DNA of 64,000 bases, taken from assembly GCF_020443565.1 (NCBI RefSeq), contig NZ_JAIZZN010000012.1, positions 42,490 through 106,489 of the forward strand, written 5' to 3'. The translations under genes and the position numbers were made by a program. This document shows positions 46,470 through 55,098 of the stretch, one piece after another. Below the pieces are notes generated by a model that made no database searches, had not been told where the DNA came from, and saw only the letters and a program-made list of their open reading frames with translations. The stretch is from Clostridium sp. CS001. Lineage in GTDB: Bacteria > Bacillota > Clostridia > Clostridiales > Clostridiaceae. The first letter of the stretch is position 1. Every line of letters starts with the position of its first letter.

Positions 46470-46519
46470 ATACCATATATAGTTATTGATTTCTTTGTGC
46501 TTACTACATATTGTATATT
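46470..46519 (+). promoter_or_regulatory. nrdJ promoter with candidate tandem NrdR boxes
   Basis: In the 354-bp gap before nrdJ, CCATATATAG (46473-46482) and CTACATATTG (46504-46513) each match 9 of 10 core positions of the NrdR box (CwAtATaTwG, from memory). They are 31 bp apart, the three-helical-turn spacing typical of NrdR pairs. A plausible promoter, TTGATT (46486-46491) with a 17-bp spacer and TATTGT (46509-46514), overlaps the second box. No cobalamin riboswitch was recognised. A CTTAGCA/TGCTAAG hairpin lies further downstream near 46527-46550. Confidence 0.5.
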
Positions 46520-46654
46520 GCACTACCTTAGCAAATAATATTGTGCTAAGTAATTTATAATGCCTTTAGATATATCAACGCATGCAATACAAAAGATTAA
46601 CTTACATAATATGGACCTAGCTTTAAATAACTGTTAAATAATAGGGGGTGAAGG

Positions 46655-46675
46655 TACTAGCTTTTTGAGCTAGTA
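46655..46675 (+). promoter_or_regulatory. Hairpin between ribosome binding site and start of nrdJ
   Basis: A perfect 8-bp stem TACTAGCT/AGCTAGTA with loop TTTTG sits between the ribosome binding site (AGGGGGTGAAGG, 46643-46654) and the ATG at 46682. Linear spacing is 27 bases, too long for normal initiation. If the hairpin forms, the spacing shrinks to about 6 bases. In-frame upstream starts are blocked by a TGA, so the start at 46682 is firm. Confidence 0.6.
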
Positions 46676-46681
46676 TTAATT

Positions 46682-49600
46682 ATGACTGAGATAAAAAGTT
46701 TATTTAAAAGGTTTTACACAAAAGAACTAGAAAACAATAAAAACATCACTGTTTTTGATTTGTTTAAATGGAAAAAGGTAGATGTTTTTCTAAAAGACCA
46801 TAAATCTAATAAAACTCTTGTAGATATGAAGGATTTAGAATTTCCTGAAGATTACTCACAAAATTCCTGCGATATTATTGCTTCAAAATATTTCAGAAAG
46901 TCCGGTGTCAATAATAAAGTTGGCTATGAAAACAGTATGCGATTAGTGGCTCATAGGCTTGTTAACTTTTGGTGTGAAGCTCTGATTGATGAAACTGTCA
47001 TTAAATCTCAAGAAGAAAAAAACATTGTTTATGATGAATTAGTATATGCATTTTTAAATCAAATGTTTGCTCCTAATTCTCCACAATGGTTTAACACTGG
47101 TCTTAACTTATCCTATGGTATAAAGGGTAGATCTTTAGAAAATTATTATTTTGATGAAAAAGAAAATAAAATAGTGGAAAGTGAAGATGCTTATTCAAGA
47201 ACTCAGGCTTCAGCATGTTTCATTCTCTCAATTGAAGATAAATTACTTGGAAAGCACTCTATCTCTGAGCAGTATGTAACAGAGACTAAGTTATTTAAAG
47301 GTGGCTCTGGTACAGGTACTAACTTCTCTTCTATAAGAGGTAAAGGTGAAAGATTATCTGGTGGTGGAATTTCTTCAGGTCTAATGAGTTTTTTAAAAGG
47401 CCTAGATAGAAATGCAGGAGCAATAAAATCTGGTGGAACTACAAGACGTGCTGCTAAAATGTTATGTCTTGATATTGACCATCCTGAAATAATGGAGTTT
47501 ATGACTTGGAAGGCTAAAGAAGAAGACAAAGTACGAGCTCTCACAAAAATGGGTTATGATGGTAGTTTTGAAGGCGAATCATATGAGACTGTCTCTGGCC
47601 AAAATGGAAACAACTCTATAAGATTCTCAGATGAATTCATGAAAAAGGTTAGTAACCTTCCAAGCAATCCTAAACAGACAATTACCCTTAAAGGAAGAAC
47701 TGATAGTTCGGTAGATACAGATATAAGTGTTAAAAAACTATGGGATACCTTTAATAACGCTGCTTGGCAATGTGCTGACCCCGCTCCTCAATTTGATGAT
47801 ACCTTTAACGCTTGGCATACTTGCCCTGCTGGAGAAGATGGACAAGTTAATGCTAAACACAACAGAATCAATTCAACTAACCCTTGCGGCGAATATGCCT
47901 TTTTAGATGATACAGCGTGTAACCTAGCTTCTATTAATATCTATAAATTCTATGATATTAAAACTAAGAAGTTTGATGTAGAGGGGTATGTGCATTTAAT
48001 AGGACTTACTCAATTAGTACTTGAAGCCTCTATTCATTGGGGTCAATTCCCAACTGAAGATATAGCAAGAAAATCTTACTTATTTAGAAGCACAGGACTT
48101 GGAATTGCAAATATAGCCTCTTTATTTATGGTAATGGGTTATGCCTATGATTCAGAAAACGCAAGAAACCTAGCCTCCTCGTTAATTGGAATAATGACTG
48201 CTCAGTCTTATTATGTTTCATCACTACTATCAAAAGAGTTAGCTCCTTTTGATAAGTATGAAATCAATAAAGAGCATATGCAACTGGTTATACGAAATCA
48301 CGCTAGAGCAGCTGGAGCACTAAATAGTGCCTATGAAAATTTAAATTATGAGCCTATAAAAGTTAACCATGATATTTTAAGTAAAAACTCCTTAGAGTCC
48401 ATTTCAGAAACCTTAAAAAGTTGTTGGTTAAAGGTAATTAAAAGCGGTGAAAAACACGGCTTTAGAAATGCCCAGGTTTCGGTTATTGCTCCTACTGGCA
48501 CTATTTCCTTTGCAATGGATTGTGGAGCAACTTCTATTGAACCATATTTTAGTCATTTTATTTATAAGAAATTATCCGGTGGTGGTTATATGACCATGGT
48601 AAACCCTGTAATTAAAGATTCATTGGATAACTTAGGGTACTCTCAAAGTGAAATAAATGATATTCTAGATTATATTCTTAGAAAAGAAAAAGTTAGCGAA
48701 AATGGCTTTGAGTATGAAAAGATTATTGATGGAAAAATCGAAGGCGCACCGCATCTAAAACCTGAGCATCTACATGTATTTGATACAGCTAATAAGTGCG
48801 GTAGTGGAAAGAGATATATACCTTATATGGGTCATGTTTTAATGATGGCAGCAATAACTCCAATGATATCAGGTGCTATATCAAAAACAGTAAATCTACC
48901 TGGAAATGCTACTATAGAGGATTTTAAAGAAGTTATATTACAGTCTTGGAAATTAGGTGTTAAAGGTATCTCCTTGTATAGAGATGGTTCTAAGGCAAGT
49001 CAGCCTTTAAACACTACTTTATCTGAAGATAAAGAACTGTCCCTTGAAGATTTATCTTATTCAGACCTTTTGAAAAAAGCTAAATCACAACAAGAAGTTT
49101 CAAATCATTCTACAAGAGAAAAACCAATTGGAATACGTTATGGCACTACTCATCCTGCACAAATTGATGATGTAAAAGTCTATACTACAGTAAATAGGCG
49201 TTCAAACGGAGAAATCTCTGAAATATATATAACAACAGATAGAGAAGGTACAATAATTACAGGGCTATTGAATTCTCTTTCAAAGTCAATTTCAGTAATG
49301 CTCCAGTACCATGTGCCTGCAGAAGATATTTCTAAAATGCTAAGAGGTCAAAAATTTGAACCTTATGGTTTTGTGCAAAAACATCCATATATTAAATCTG
49401 TTTCTTCAATATCAGATTTAATTAGTAAAATTATAGATATTGAACTAGGAGACTATACTAGGTGTCAAATAAAACCTGACAATTACAACAATACACCTAA
49501 AAACCCACTAATGCCCGAAGAAAGTGAAATTTCAAGTAGCATGGCAGAATGTGAAGATGTGGTAGTTACTTTAAGTACTGATAAAATTCAAGGTGAAAGG

Positions 49601-49702
49601 TTATACTCTGAAACCTGCTCTCATTGCTCAAGCACTAGACTTGTTAGAAACGGAACTTGCAAGGTATGCTTGGACTGCGGAACAACTACAGGTTGTAGCT
49701 AG
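46682..49702 (+). CDS. nrdJ: Adenosylcobalamin-dependent (class II) ribonucleotide reductase
   Basis: This 1006-residue enzyme reduces ribonucleotides using adenosylcobalamin. It has PNSPQWFNTGL near residue 138, the substrate-site SACFILSIED near residue 178, FKGGSGTGTNFSS near residue 205 and NPCGEYAFLDDTACNLASINI near residue 400. The phosphate-binding APTGTISFAMDCGATSIEP lies near residue 605, and a TSCPD-type domain lies near residues 810-900. The Cys-rich C-terminus (CSHC...CKVCLDCG) matches the family's shuttle tail. The Tn7-like element begins about 25 bp after its stop, so its 3' end is the likely attachment target. Confidence 0.96.
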   Translation: MTEIKSLFKRFYTKELENNKNITVFDLFKWKKVDVFLKDHKSNKTLVDMKDLEFPEDYSQNSCDIIASKYFRKSGVNNKVGYENSMRLVAHRLVNFWCEALIDETVIKSQEEKNIVYDELVYAFLNQMFAPNSPQWFNTGLNLSYGIKGRSLENYYFDEKENKIVESEDAYSRTQASACFILSIEDKLLGKHSISEQYVTETKLFKGGSGTGTNFSSIRGKGERLSGGGISSGLMSFLKGLDRNAGAIKSGGTTRRAAKMLCLDIDHPEIMEFMTWKAKEEDKVRALTKMGYDGSFEGESYETVSGQNGNNSIRFSDEFMKKVSNLPSNPKQTITLKGRTDSSVDTDISVKKLWDTFNNAAWQCADPAPQFDDTFNAWHTCPAGEDGQVNAKHNRINSTNPCGEYAFLDDTACNLASINIYKFYDIKTKKFDVEGYVHLIGLTQLVLEASIHWGQFPTEDIARKSYLFRSTGLGIANIASLFMVMGYAYDSENARNLASSLIGIMTAQSYYVSSLLSKELAPFDKYEINKEHMQLVIRNHARAAGALNSAYENLNYEPIKVNHDILSKNSLESISETLKSCWLKVIKSGEKHGFRNAQVSVIAPTGTISFAMDCGATSIEPYFSHFIYKKLSGGGYMTMVNPVIKDSLDNLGYSQSEINDILDYILRKEKVSENGFEYEKIIDGKIEGAPHLKPEHLHVFDTANKCGSGKRYIPYMGHVLMMAAITPMISGAISKTVNLPGNATIEDFKEVILQSWKLGVKGISLYRDGSKASQPLNTTLSEDKELSLEDLSYSDLLKKAKSQQEVSNHSTREKPIGIRYGTTHPAQIDDVKVYTTVNRRSNGEISEIYITTDREGTIITGLLNSLSKSISVMLQYHVPAEDISKMLRGQKFEPYGFVQKHPYIKSVSSISDLISKIIDIELGDYTRCQIKPDNYNNTPKNPLMPEESEISSSMAECEDVVVTLSTDKIQGERLYSETCSHCSSTRLVRNGTCKVCLDCGTTTGCS

Positions 49703-49718
49703 TGCCACCCAAGTGGCA
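49703..49718 (+). other. Short hairpin directly after the nrdJ stop
   Basis: TGCCAC-CCAA-GTGGCA forms a 6-bp hairpin directly after the nrdJ stop, and a further AGTGGCA follows at 49719-49725. It may be what remains of the nrdJ 3' region on the chromosomal side of the transposon junction. It lacks a T-run. Confidence 0.4.
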
Positions 49719-49736
49719 AGTGGCAAAAGTATAAAG

Positions 49737-49820
49737 ACAACATAGTTGTATACTGAAACAACTATGTTGTATCCTCAAACAACAATCTCATATCCTAATA
49801 CAACTTTGTTGTATACTGAA
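49737..49820 (+). repeat. Four abutting 21-bp TnsB-type binding sites (transposon right end)
   Basis: Units start at 49737, 49758, 49779 and 49800, each exactly 21 bp. The first reads ACAACATAGTTGTATACTGAA; units 2 and 4 differ at a few bases and unit 3 is most divergent. Each begins ACAAC and has a TAT(A/C)CT core. The pattern GACAA-x-ATAGTTG...ACTG resembles Tn7 TnsB sites as I recall them. Four contiguous sites next to tnsA is the Tn7 right-end layout. Confidence 0.85.
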
Positions 49821-49970
49821 ATTTTTATTAAAATGTATATTTATATAATTTTACTTTTAAATAAAACTTTAAATGACTATTTATAAATTTAATATAAATA
49901 GTCATTTTTGTTACATATTGATATGTAACTTGGGATATACTAATTTATAAGAACATTTGTTCTCTAAGAA

Positions 49971-50054
49971 GGTGAACATCTTGTAAATTAAAAATCATTA
50001 TCCTAATGTTTGATTTTTGCACTTCACCCTCTGGAGGAAACTCCAGGGGGTTTT
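49971..50054 (+). promoter_or_regulatory. tnsA leader with possible attenuator
   Basis: GGTGAA (49971-49976) can pair with TTCACC (50023-50028), enclosing a perfect 8-bp hairpin (AAAAATCA 49990-49997 with TGATTTTT 50011-50018). TTCACC overlaps the first bases of the terminator stem that follows, so the outer helix and the terminator compete in part. This resembles attenuation or an insulator against read-through from nrdJ. No known riboswitch class was recognised. Together with the repeats this fills the 406-bp nrdJ-tnsA gap. Confidence 0.4.
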
Positions 50055-50060
50055 ATCTTT
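50027..50060 (+). terminator. GAAA-loop terminator upstream of tnsA
   Basis: CCCTCTGGAG (50027-50036) pairs with CTCCAGGGGG (50041-50050) around a GAAA tetraloop and is followed by TTTTATCTTT. It ends 50-60 bp before the tnsA ATG, inside the transposon, so it guards or controls tns transcription. Confidence 0.85.
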
Positions 50061-50108
50061 AACAAATTGTTACAAATAAATCCTTTTAAACTATCAGGAG
50101 GAATATAA

Positions 50109-50963
50109 ATGGGCAGATACAATTCAAATAAACTTACAACTAAATTTGTTAAGGGCTATATGAAGGATAGACTTTGGGAAAAAGATAACTCTGATTATGT
50201 TCCTTTCTTAAGCGTAAGAAGTGTACCAACTAAAGGTAAGGCTAACCGTATTATTGGATGGAAAACTTGTAGAGAACATCATTTCTTATCAAAGTTAGAA
50301 TATGCTGCATTTTATTATTTTGATTGGAGTGATGACATATTAGATATAAAAGAACAGTATCCTCTTTTTCCCATGGAAGCTTTACAACATATAGCGATAG
50401 AAGCTGGAATAGATTATCCTAGTTTTAATGGTGAACCTATTATTATGACTACAGATTTCCTCATTACCACTAAGATAAATGGCAAGATAATTCACTATGC
50501 TAGAACAGTAAAACCATCTGCTGACCTTTCTGATGAAAGAATTATAGAAAAGTTTGAAATTGAGAGGCGATTCTTTAATTCAAAGGGCATAGACTGGGGC
50601 ATCATAACTGAAAAAGAGTTATCAGATGTATTTTTAAGCAATATGGAATTACTTCATTCAAATAAATTACTAAGTAATGGAACCATCTTAGAAAAACAGT
50701 ATTTATTTGCTATGTATAAACAGCTGACTGAAGGCATAGAAAAAGCTACTCCTAAAAACATTCCAATAGCCTATACTCTTACACAGCTATCAAACGACTT
50801 GAATGTAAGTATTTCAGATATAACTGAAATATTTTTAAAAGCAATAGCCGATAAAATAATAGTTTTAGATATATATAATAAGCCTTTAAATATAACAACA
50901 TTAACTATAAGTGATGTAAAAGTAAATAACGAAATACTTTTAATGGCAGTTAATGCACTCTAG
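50109..50963 (+). CDS. tnsA: TnsA endonuclease, Tn7-like transposase subunit
   Basis: This 284-residue restriction-endonuclease-fold subunit cuts the 5' ends of the transposon. Catalytic candidates E64 (SKLEYAAFYYFDW), D116 (IMTTDFLIT) and K135 (YARTVKPSA) fall almost exactly where Tn7 TnsA has E63, D114 and K132. The C-terminal winged-helix part (residues 170-284) should contact TnsC. The ATG follows CAGGAGG. Its stop overlaps the tnsB ribosome binding site, so it opens a coupled tnsABCD operon. A separate TnsA implies cut-and-paste rather than replicative transposition. Confidence 0.95.
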   Translation: MGRYNSNKLTTKFVKGYMKDRLWEKDNSDYVPFLSVRSVPTKGKANRIIGWKTCREHHFLSKLEYAAFYYFDWSDDILDIKEQYPLFPMEALQHIAIEAGIDYPSFNGEPIIMTTDFLITTKINGKIIHYARTVKPSADLSDERIIEKFEIERRFFNSKGIDWGIITEKELSDVFLSNMELLHSNKLLSNGTILEKQYLFAMYKQLTEGIEKATPKNIPIAYTLTQLSNDLNVSISDITEIFLKAIADKIIVLDIYNKPLNITTLTISDVKVNNEILLMAVNAL

Positions 50964-50973
50964 GAGGTATAGC

Positions 50974-53142
50974 ATGAAAAAATTACAGGTCAATATGGTG
51001 TTTAGAAATACAAAAGATAATATTGATTTTAGAATTATCCATATATCCTATGATTATTCTGACATAGTTTGCATAAATCTTAATAATGAAAAAGCACTTC
51101 CATATTGTGATAATACTGCAAATGTAGAATCTCAAATTAGTGATAGTGAATTAGAACTTTTAGAGAATGATCCCTATTTTAGATTTTTTGATGAAAGCGT
51201 TATTCCATCCAAATTCTTATTAATGAGAGATAACGCTTTTGAATATATACAAAACTTATGTTCCTCTAAGAACTTATTTGACCTTTGCAATGAATACAAG
51301 AGGGGAAATTTTATTAATGAAGTGGCTACAACCTTTAAAGTAACTAAACGAACTATATATAAAAACATGCGTAAATTTCTTCAAGGTGGAATGACCAAAA
51401 ATACTCTTTTACCACCTCCACCAAAACCCAAAGTTCCTATATTTTCAGTTAAAACTGGAAGAAAACGATCCGTAACTCAAGGTGAAGGCATCATAATTGA
51501 TGATAATGTTTTACTACATATAAAAAACATCTATGAAAAGTATTACCTAAAGATTGATGGTTCAACTATAAAACAAGCGTATCATGAATTTTTATATCAA
51601 TATTATTCTTATCTTACAATAGAAAATGACAATGAAGTTAGGAATATACTTGATGATGATAAGATACCAACACTTAGACAGTTTACATACCACATGGATA
51701 AGATTAGAAATATTAAACAAGAAATAATACGCAAAATTGGAGAAATTAAATATCAGCAAACTGAAAGACCTACTCTTTCAAGAGAAGATATTAATATCTT
51801 TGGTCCAGGACATTTATATGAAATTGACTCAACAGTAAGTGATATCTACCTTACAAGCAATTTTTCTAGGAATATAGTTGTGGGAAGAGCAGTTTTATAC
51901 ATAACAATTGATGTGTATAGCCGCCTTATAACTGGATTTTATACAGGACTTGAAGAGAGTAGTTGGATTGCTGCTATGATGGCATACATGAATATGAATG
52001 AAAATAAGGTAGAGTTTTGTAAAACATATGATATAGATATTGAAGAAGAACAATGGCCTTCCTATGGCATACCCTCCAGAATAAATGCAGATAGAGGCGA
52101 AACTATAAGTAAGGCATCTGACGAACTTGTAAAACATCTTCATATAAACATTGAAAATAACCCTCCCTATTGCCCTGATATGAAAGGTATCGTTGAAAGA
52201 TGGTTTAAAACTATTAGTGAATATTTGCAACGCTATGTTCCAGGTGGAGTTAGAAAAGATCATCAGCAAAGAGGTGGTGAAGATTATAGGAAAAGTGCTG
52301 TACTTAATATAAGAGAGTTTAATGAGATGATGATAAGATTTATCCTTGGTTATAACAATACTGTCATGCAATCATTTTCTATGAGTAGAGATATGATTGA
52401 TAATCAAATAGTTCCTACACCGGCAAACATCTGGAATTATGGTGCTACAATGAAACTTCTCTTTACAAATAGTATACCCAAAGAAAAAATGATGCTTGCA
52501 CTAATGCCAAAGGATAAGGCATCGGTTCAAAGGGGTGGCATTTGTTTTAAACGGCTATATTATTCATGTGAAACTGGAATACGTGAGAATTGGTTCTTAA
52601 GAGTTTCAAATGCACCTAGAAGTGTTGATATTGCCTATGATCCAAGGAATCTTAATAAAATATACGTCTATGACAAAAAAACGATGCAATTTGAAACCTG
52701 CAATATGCTTCAAAAAAGTCTTAAAGATTATAAAGATATATCCCTTGATGAATTAGTTAAGATAAGAAGTACTGAGTCTAAATTAAAGAAATTAAATAAT
52801 ACTGAAAATATCTCAGTACAAATAAATTCCCATCATCAGATGAAGGATATAATTGATAATGCTGTAAAACAAGCAAAAGTCTTATCCCCATTATCAAAAG
52901 GTAAGATAAAAAATATACCTCTAAATAAAAGACTTGAAAGAACAATTATGCGTAAAGAGGAATACTTTGATCTTGCTCCTCAAATTCAAAGTAATGAAAC
53001 CCCTGTTGTGGAGTTAGATAAATATAAAAAACTGCCTTCAGATAATGGTGAATTGTCATATGAAGAACATGAACAAAAGCATAAGGATGAAATGAATGCT
53101 TTATTGCAAAGTATTGTGTTTGCAGATAAGTATAATAAATAA
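50974..53142 (+). CDS. tnsB: TnsB transposase (DDE, Tn7-like)
   Basis: This 722-residue transposase binds the end repeats and joins 3' ends to the target. The catalytic triad is D285 (YEIDSTV), D373 (NADRGE) and E408 (IVERWFK). The spacings of 88 and 35 residues equal those of Tn7 TnsB (D273, D361, E396). N-terminal helix-turn-helix segments precede it (KVTKRTIYKNMRKFLQGG near residue 120), and a Mu-type beta-barrel region follows. I choose the ATG at 50974 after AGGAGG; an in-frame start 21 bases upstream lies inside the tnsA end. tnsC follows after 16 bp. Confidence 0.96.
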   Translation: MKKLQVNMVFRNTKDNIDFRIIHISYDYSDIVCINLNNEKALPYCDNTANVESQISDSELELLENDPYFRFFDESVIPSKFLLMRDNAFEYIQNLCSSKNLFDLCNEYKRGNFINEVATTFKVTKRTIYKNMRKFLQGGMTKNTLLPPPPKPKVPIFSVKTGRKRSVTQGEGIIIDDNVLLHIKNIYEKYYLKIDGSTIKQAYHEFLYQYYSYLTIENDNEVRNILDDDKIPTLRQFTYHMDKIRNIKQEIIRKIGEIKYQQTERPTLSREDINIFGPGHLYEIDSTVSDIYLTSNFSRNIVVGRAVLYITIDVYSRLITGFYTGLEESSWIAAMMAYMNMNENKVEFCKTYDIDIEEEQWPSYGIPSRINADRGETISKASDELVKHLHINIENNPPYCPDMKGIVERWFKTISEYLQRYVPGGVRKDHQQRGGEDYRKSAVLNIREFNEMMIRFILGYNNTVMQSFSMSRDMIDNQIVPTPANIWNYGATMKLLFTNSIPKEKMMLALMPKDKASVQRGGICFKRLYYSCETGIRENWFLRVSNAPRSVDIAYDPRNLNKIYVYDKKTMQFETCNMLQKSLKDYKDISLDELVKIRSTESKLKKLNNTENISVQINSHHQMKDIIDNAVKQAKVLSPLSKGKIKNIPLNKRLERTIMRKEEYFDLAPQIQSNETPVVELDKYKKLPSDNGELSYEEHEQKHKDEMNALLQSIVFADKYNK

Positions 53143-53158
53143 TGGAGGTAGATAAATT

Positions 53159-54835
53159 TTGACTGAATATAAACGTAGGATGAATGCAATATACACTACT
53201 CCCTCTCTACCTGATTATGATGGTAATCCTTTTATAGAGGCTCTACCTCCACTCCTTGAGCCCACTGAACTATATAGGAAGCTATATTCACCTATTAAGT
53301 ATAGTGATGATGAAAGGACATTATCAAAAAGTCAAAGAATACAAATTCTAAGTAGGTTAAAACAATTTTTTATGCCTAATAATAAACATGTTGAGCTATA
53401 TAATAAAATCTACATGGCACTTACAGATGGTTACAAAGATAAAAACCCTTTTAACCCTGAGAATGTCAGAAGGAAATGTAATATACGACGAAAATACTTT
53501 AATCATAATATTGATATTAGTAATTTTTATATAGATGAAGATATGATTGAGGATATATATACTACCTCCAGTGGCTTATGCATATTTGGTATTAGTGGTG
53601 GTGGAAAGACTGTTTCAACTAACAAAATACTTAATCTCTTTCCTCAATTTGTACAGCATACTGAATATAAAGGCTATTCATTAATAGAGAATCAAATAGT
53701 TTATATTAAATTAGAATGTCCTACAGATGGAACCATAAAATCTCTATGTAATGCCCTATTCAACAAACTTGATGAAATTATAGATAATGCTCAGTATTTT
53801 AAAAATTGGGGTGGGGAAAGACGTGGAACTATGGTTCAAAATATGCCTAATGCTGCTATTAATGAAAACATTGGTCTTATTGTAATAGATGAAATACAGC
53901 ATCTTGCAAGAACCCAATCGAAAACTAAAGAACTTTTAGATTTCCTGGTTGAGATAATAAATACTATCCAAGTTCCTATACTTGTAATTGGCACAAATAA
54001 AGCCTATCAGGTTCTACAGGATAACATTAGAGGGCCAAGAAGGATAGGTGGTAATGGGTTTATGCTTTGGGATAGGATAACCGATAAGAGTGAATGGAAT
54101 ACCTTTATGACAGCCCTATGGCAATATCAGTGGACTCAAGAGAAAGTTCCTTTATCAGATAAGCTAATTGATTTGTTTTATGAACACTCCCAGGGCATTG
54201 TAGACTTTGCAGTTAAACTTTTTACATTCACTCAAGCTAATTCGATTTATAATGGCCATGAAAAAATAGATGAACAAACAATCAATGAAACTTCCAAAAA
54301 GGATCTTGCTCTTACTAAGAAAATGAGAGACGCAATAAAAAGCGGTGATATTGAACTGATGGCTCAATATGAAGATATCTTAATACCTGATGCAACAGAA
54401 AAATTAAGGGATCTTGCTAGATTATCAGAAAAAGAAGAAATTATAAAACAAACCTTCGCTTTAGATAAGATGGTACTAGAAAATCGGAAAGAGGATTTAT
54501 ATTTAGAATTGCTTAATAAAATGCAAAAGATGGCCTCTGGAGAGACTGACTTATTAAAAAAGGCATTACATGAAACATTAAAGAATGTTGATATAACTAA
54601 ATCATATTTAGAGATTGAACAGGATGCACAAGTATTGTTTATGGAGAAGTTTAGGAATAAATTAATGAATGAATCACAGAATCTACAAAAGCAACAAAAA
54701 ATCAAAAATATTGCTTCTTATAAAAAAGATGACTTGCGCAGTGCATTTGATAATGGTAAAAAAGAGAAAAAAGATGTATATATGGTGCTTCACGAGATGG
54801 GCTATATTAAATCTCCTATAGAGTTCATAAATTAA
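53159..54835 (+). CDS. tnsC: TnsC AAA+ regulator, Tn7-like
   Basis: This 558-residue AAA+ ATPase (Tn7 TnsC is 555) links target selection to the transposase. Walker A is G144-ISGGGKT-151 and Walker B is IVIDEIQH with D244-E245. A TnsA/TnsB-contacting tail occupies the last 200 residues, which are charged and helical. The start is TTG at 53159, ten bases after GGAGG; an in-frame ATG at 53180 is the alternative. tnsD begins 12 bp after the stop. Confidence 0.95.
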   Translation: MTEYKRRMNAIYTTPSLPDYDGNPFIEALPPLLEPTELYRKLYSPIKYSDDERTLSKSQRIQILSRLKQFFMPNNKHVELYNKIYMALTDGYKDKNPFNPENVRRKCNIRRKYFNHNIDISNFYIDEDMIEDIYTTSSGLCIFGISGGGKTVSTNKILNLFPQFVQHTEYKGYSLIENQIVYIKLECPTDGTIKSLCNALFNKLDEIIDNAQYFKNWGGERRGTMVQNMPNAAINENIGLIVIDEIQHLARTQSKTKELLDFLVEIINTIQVPILVIGTNKAYQVLQDNIRGPRRIGGNGFMLWDRITDKSEWNTFMTALWQYQWTQEKVPLSDKLIDLFYEHSQGIVDFAVKLFTFTQANSIYNGHEKIDEQTINETSKKDLALTKKMRDAIKSGDIELMAQYEDILIPDATEKLRDLARLSEKEEIIKQTFALDKMVLENRKEDLYLELLNKMQKMASGETDLLKKALHETLKNVDITKSYLEIEQDAQVLFMEKFRNKLMNESQNLQKQQKIKNIASYKKDDLRSAFDNGKKEKKDVYMVLHEMGYIKSPIEFIN

Positions 54836-54847
54836 GGCGGTGTAAAT

Positions 54848-55036
54848 ATGCTTTCCTATTTTCCTCAAATAAGAGATGAGGAGTCAACCTATAGTATTTT
54901 TTCAAGGCTTCAATTTGCTATGCAACCACCTAATTTTGAAGTTATGGGAATAATGCTTTTTAATAGAAAATTTGAAGTTGGAAGATTAAACTTCCAAGGT
55001 TCTTTTGATTATCTATGCAATAATCTTCCTTCAAAC
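54848..55036 (+). pseudogene. tnsD: tnsD/tniQ 5' fragment, interrupted by IS21-family element
   Basis: The first 63 codons of a TniQ/TnsD target-selection protein (MLSYFPQIRDEESTYSIFSR, then MLFNRKFEVGRLNFQGSFDY) start at an ATG after AAGGCGG. The frame then runs into the insertion sequence and ends at 55135 with foreign residues. Removing the insertion and one 7-bp target copy rejoins the frame exactly with the segment at 57474, giving 631 codons. TnsD recognises the attachment-site DNA, so its loss should block targeting of the nrdJ site unless it is supplied in trans. Confidence 0.92.
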
Positions 55037-55098
55037 TGTTTTTGGCAAGCTAAAAACCATGCATTGCGGAACTTAATTTTTCCAGCACCCTATTTCCA

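Noticed and set aside
46328..46681. Possible cobalamin riboswitch ahead of the B12-dependent nrdJ
   Set aside because: No B12-box-like conserved segment was found in the leader; only the NrdR-like boxes and short hairpins are visible.
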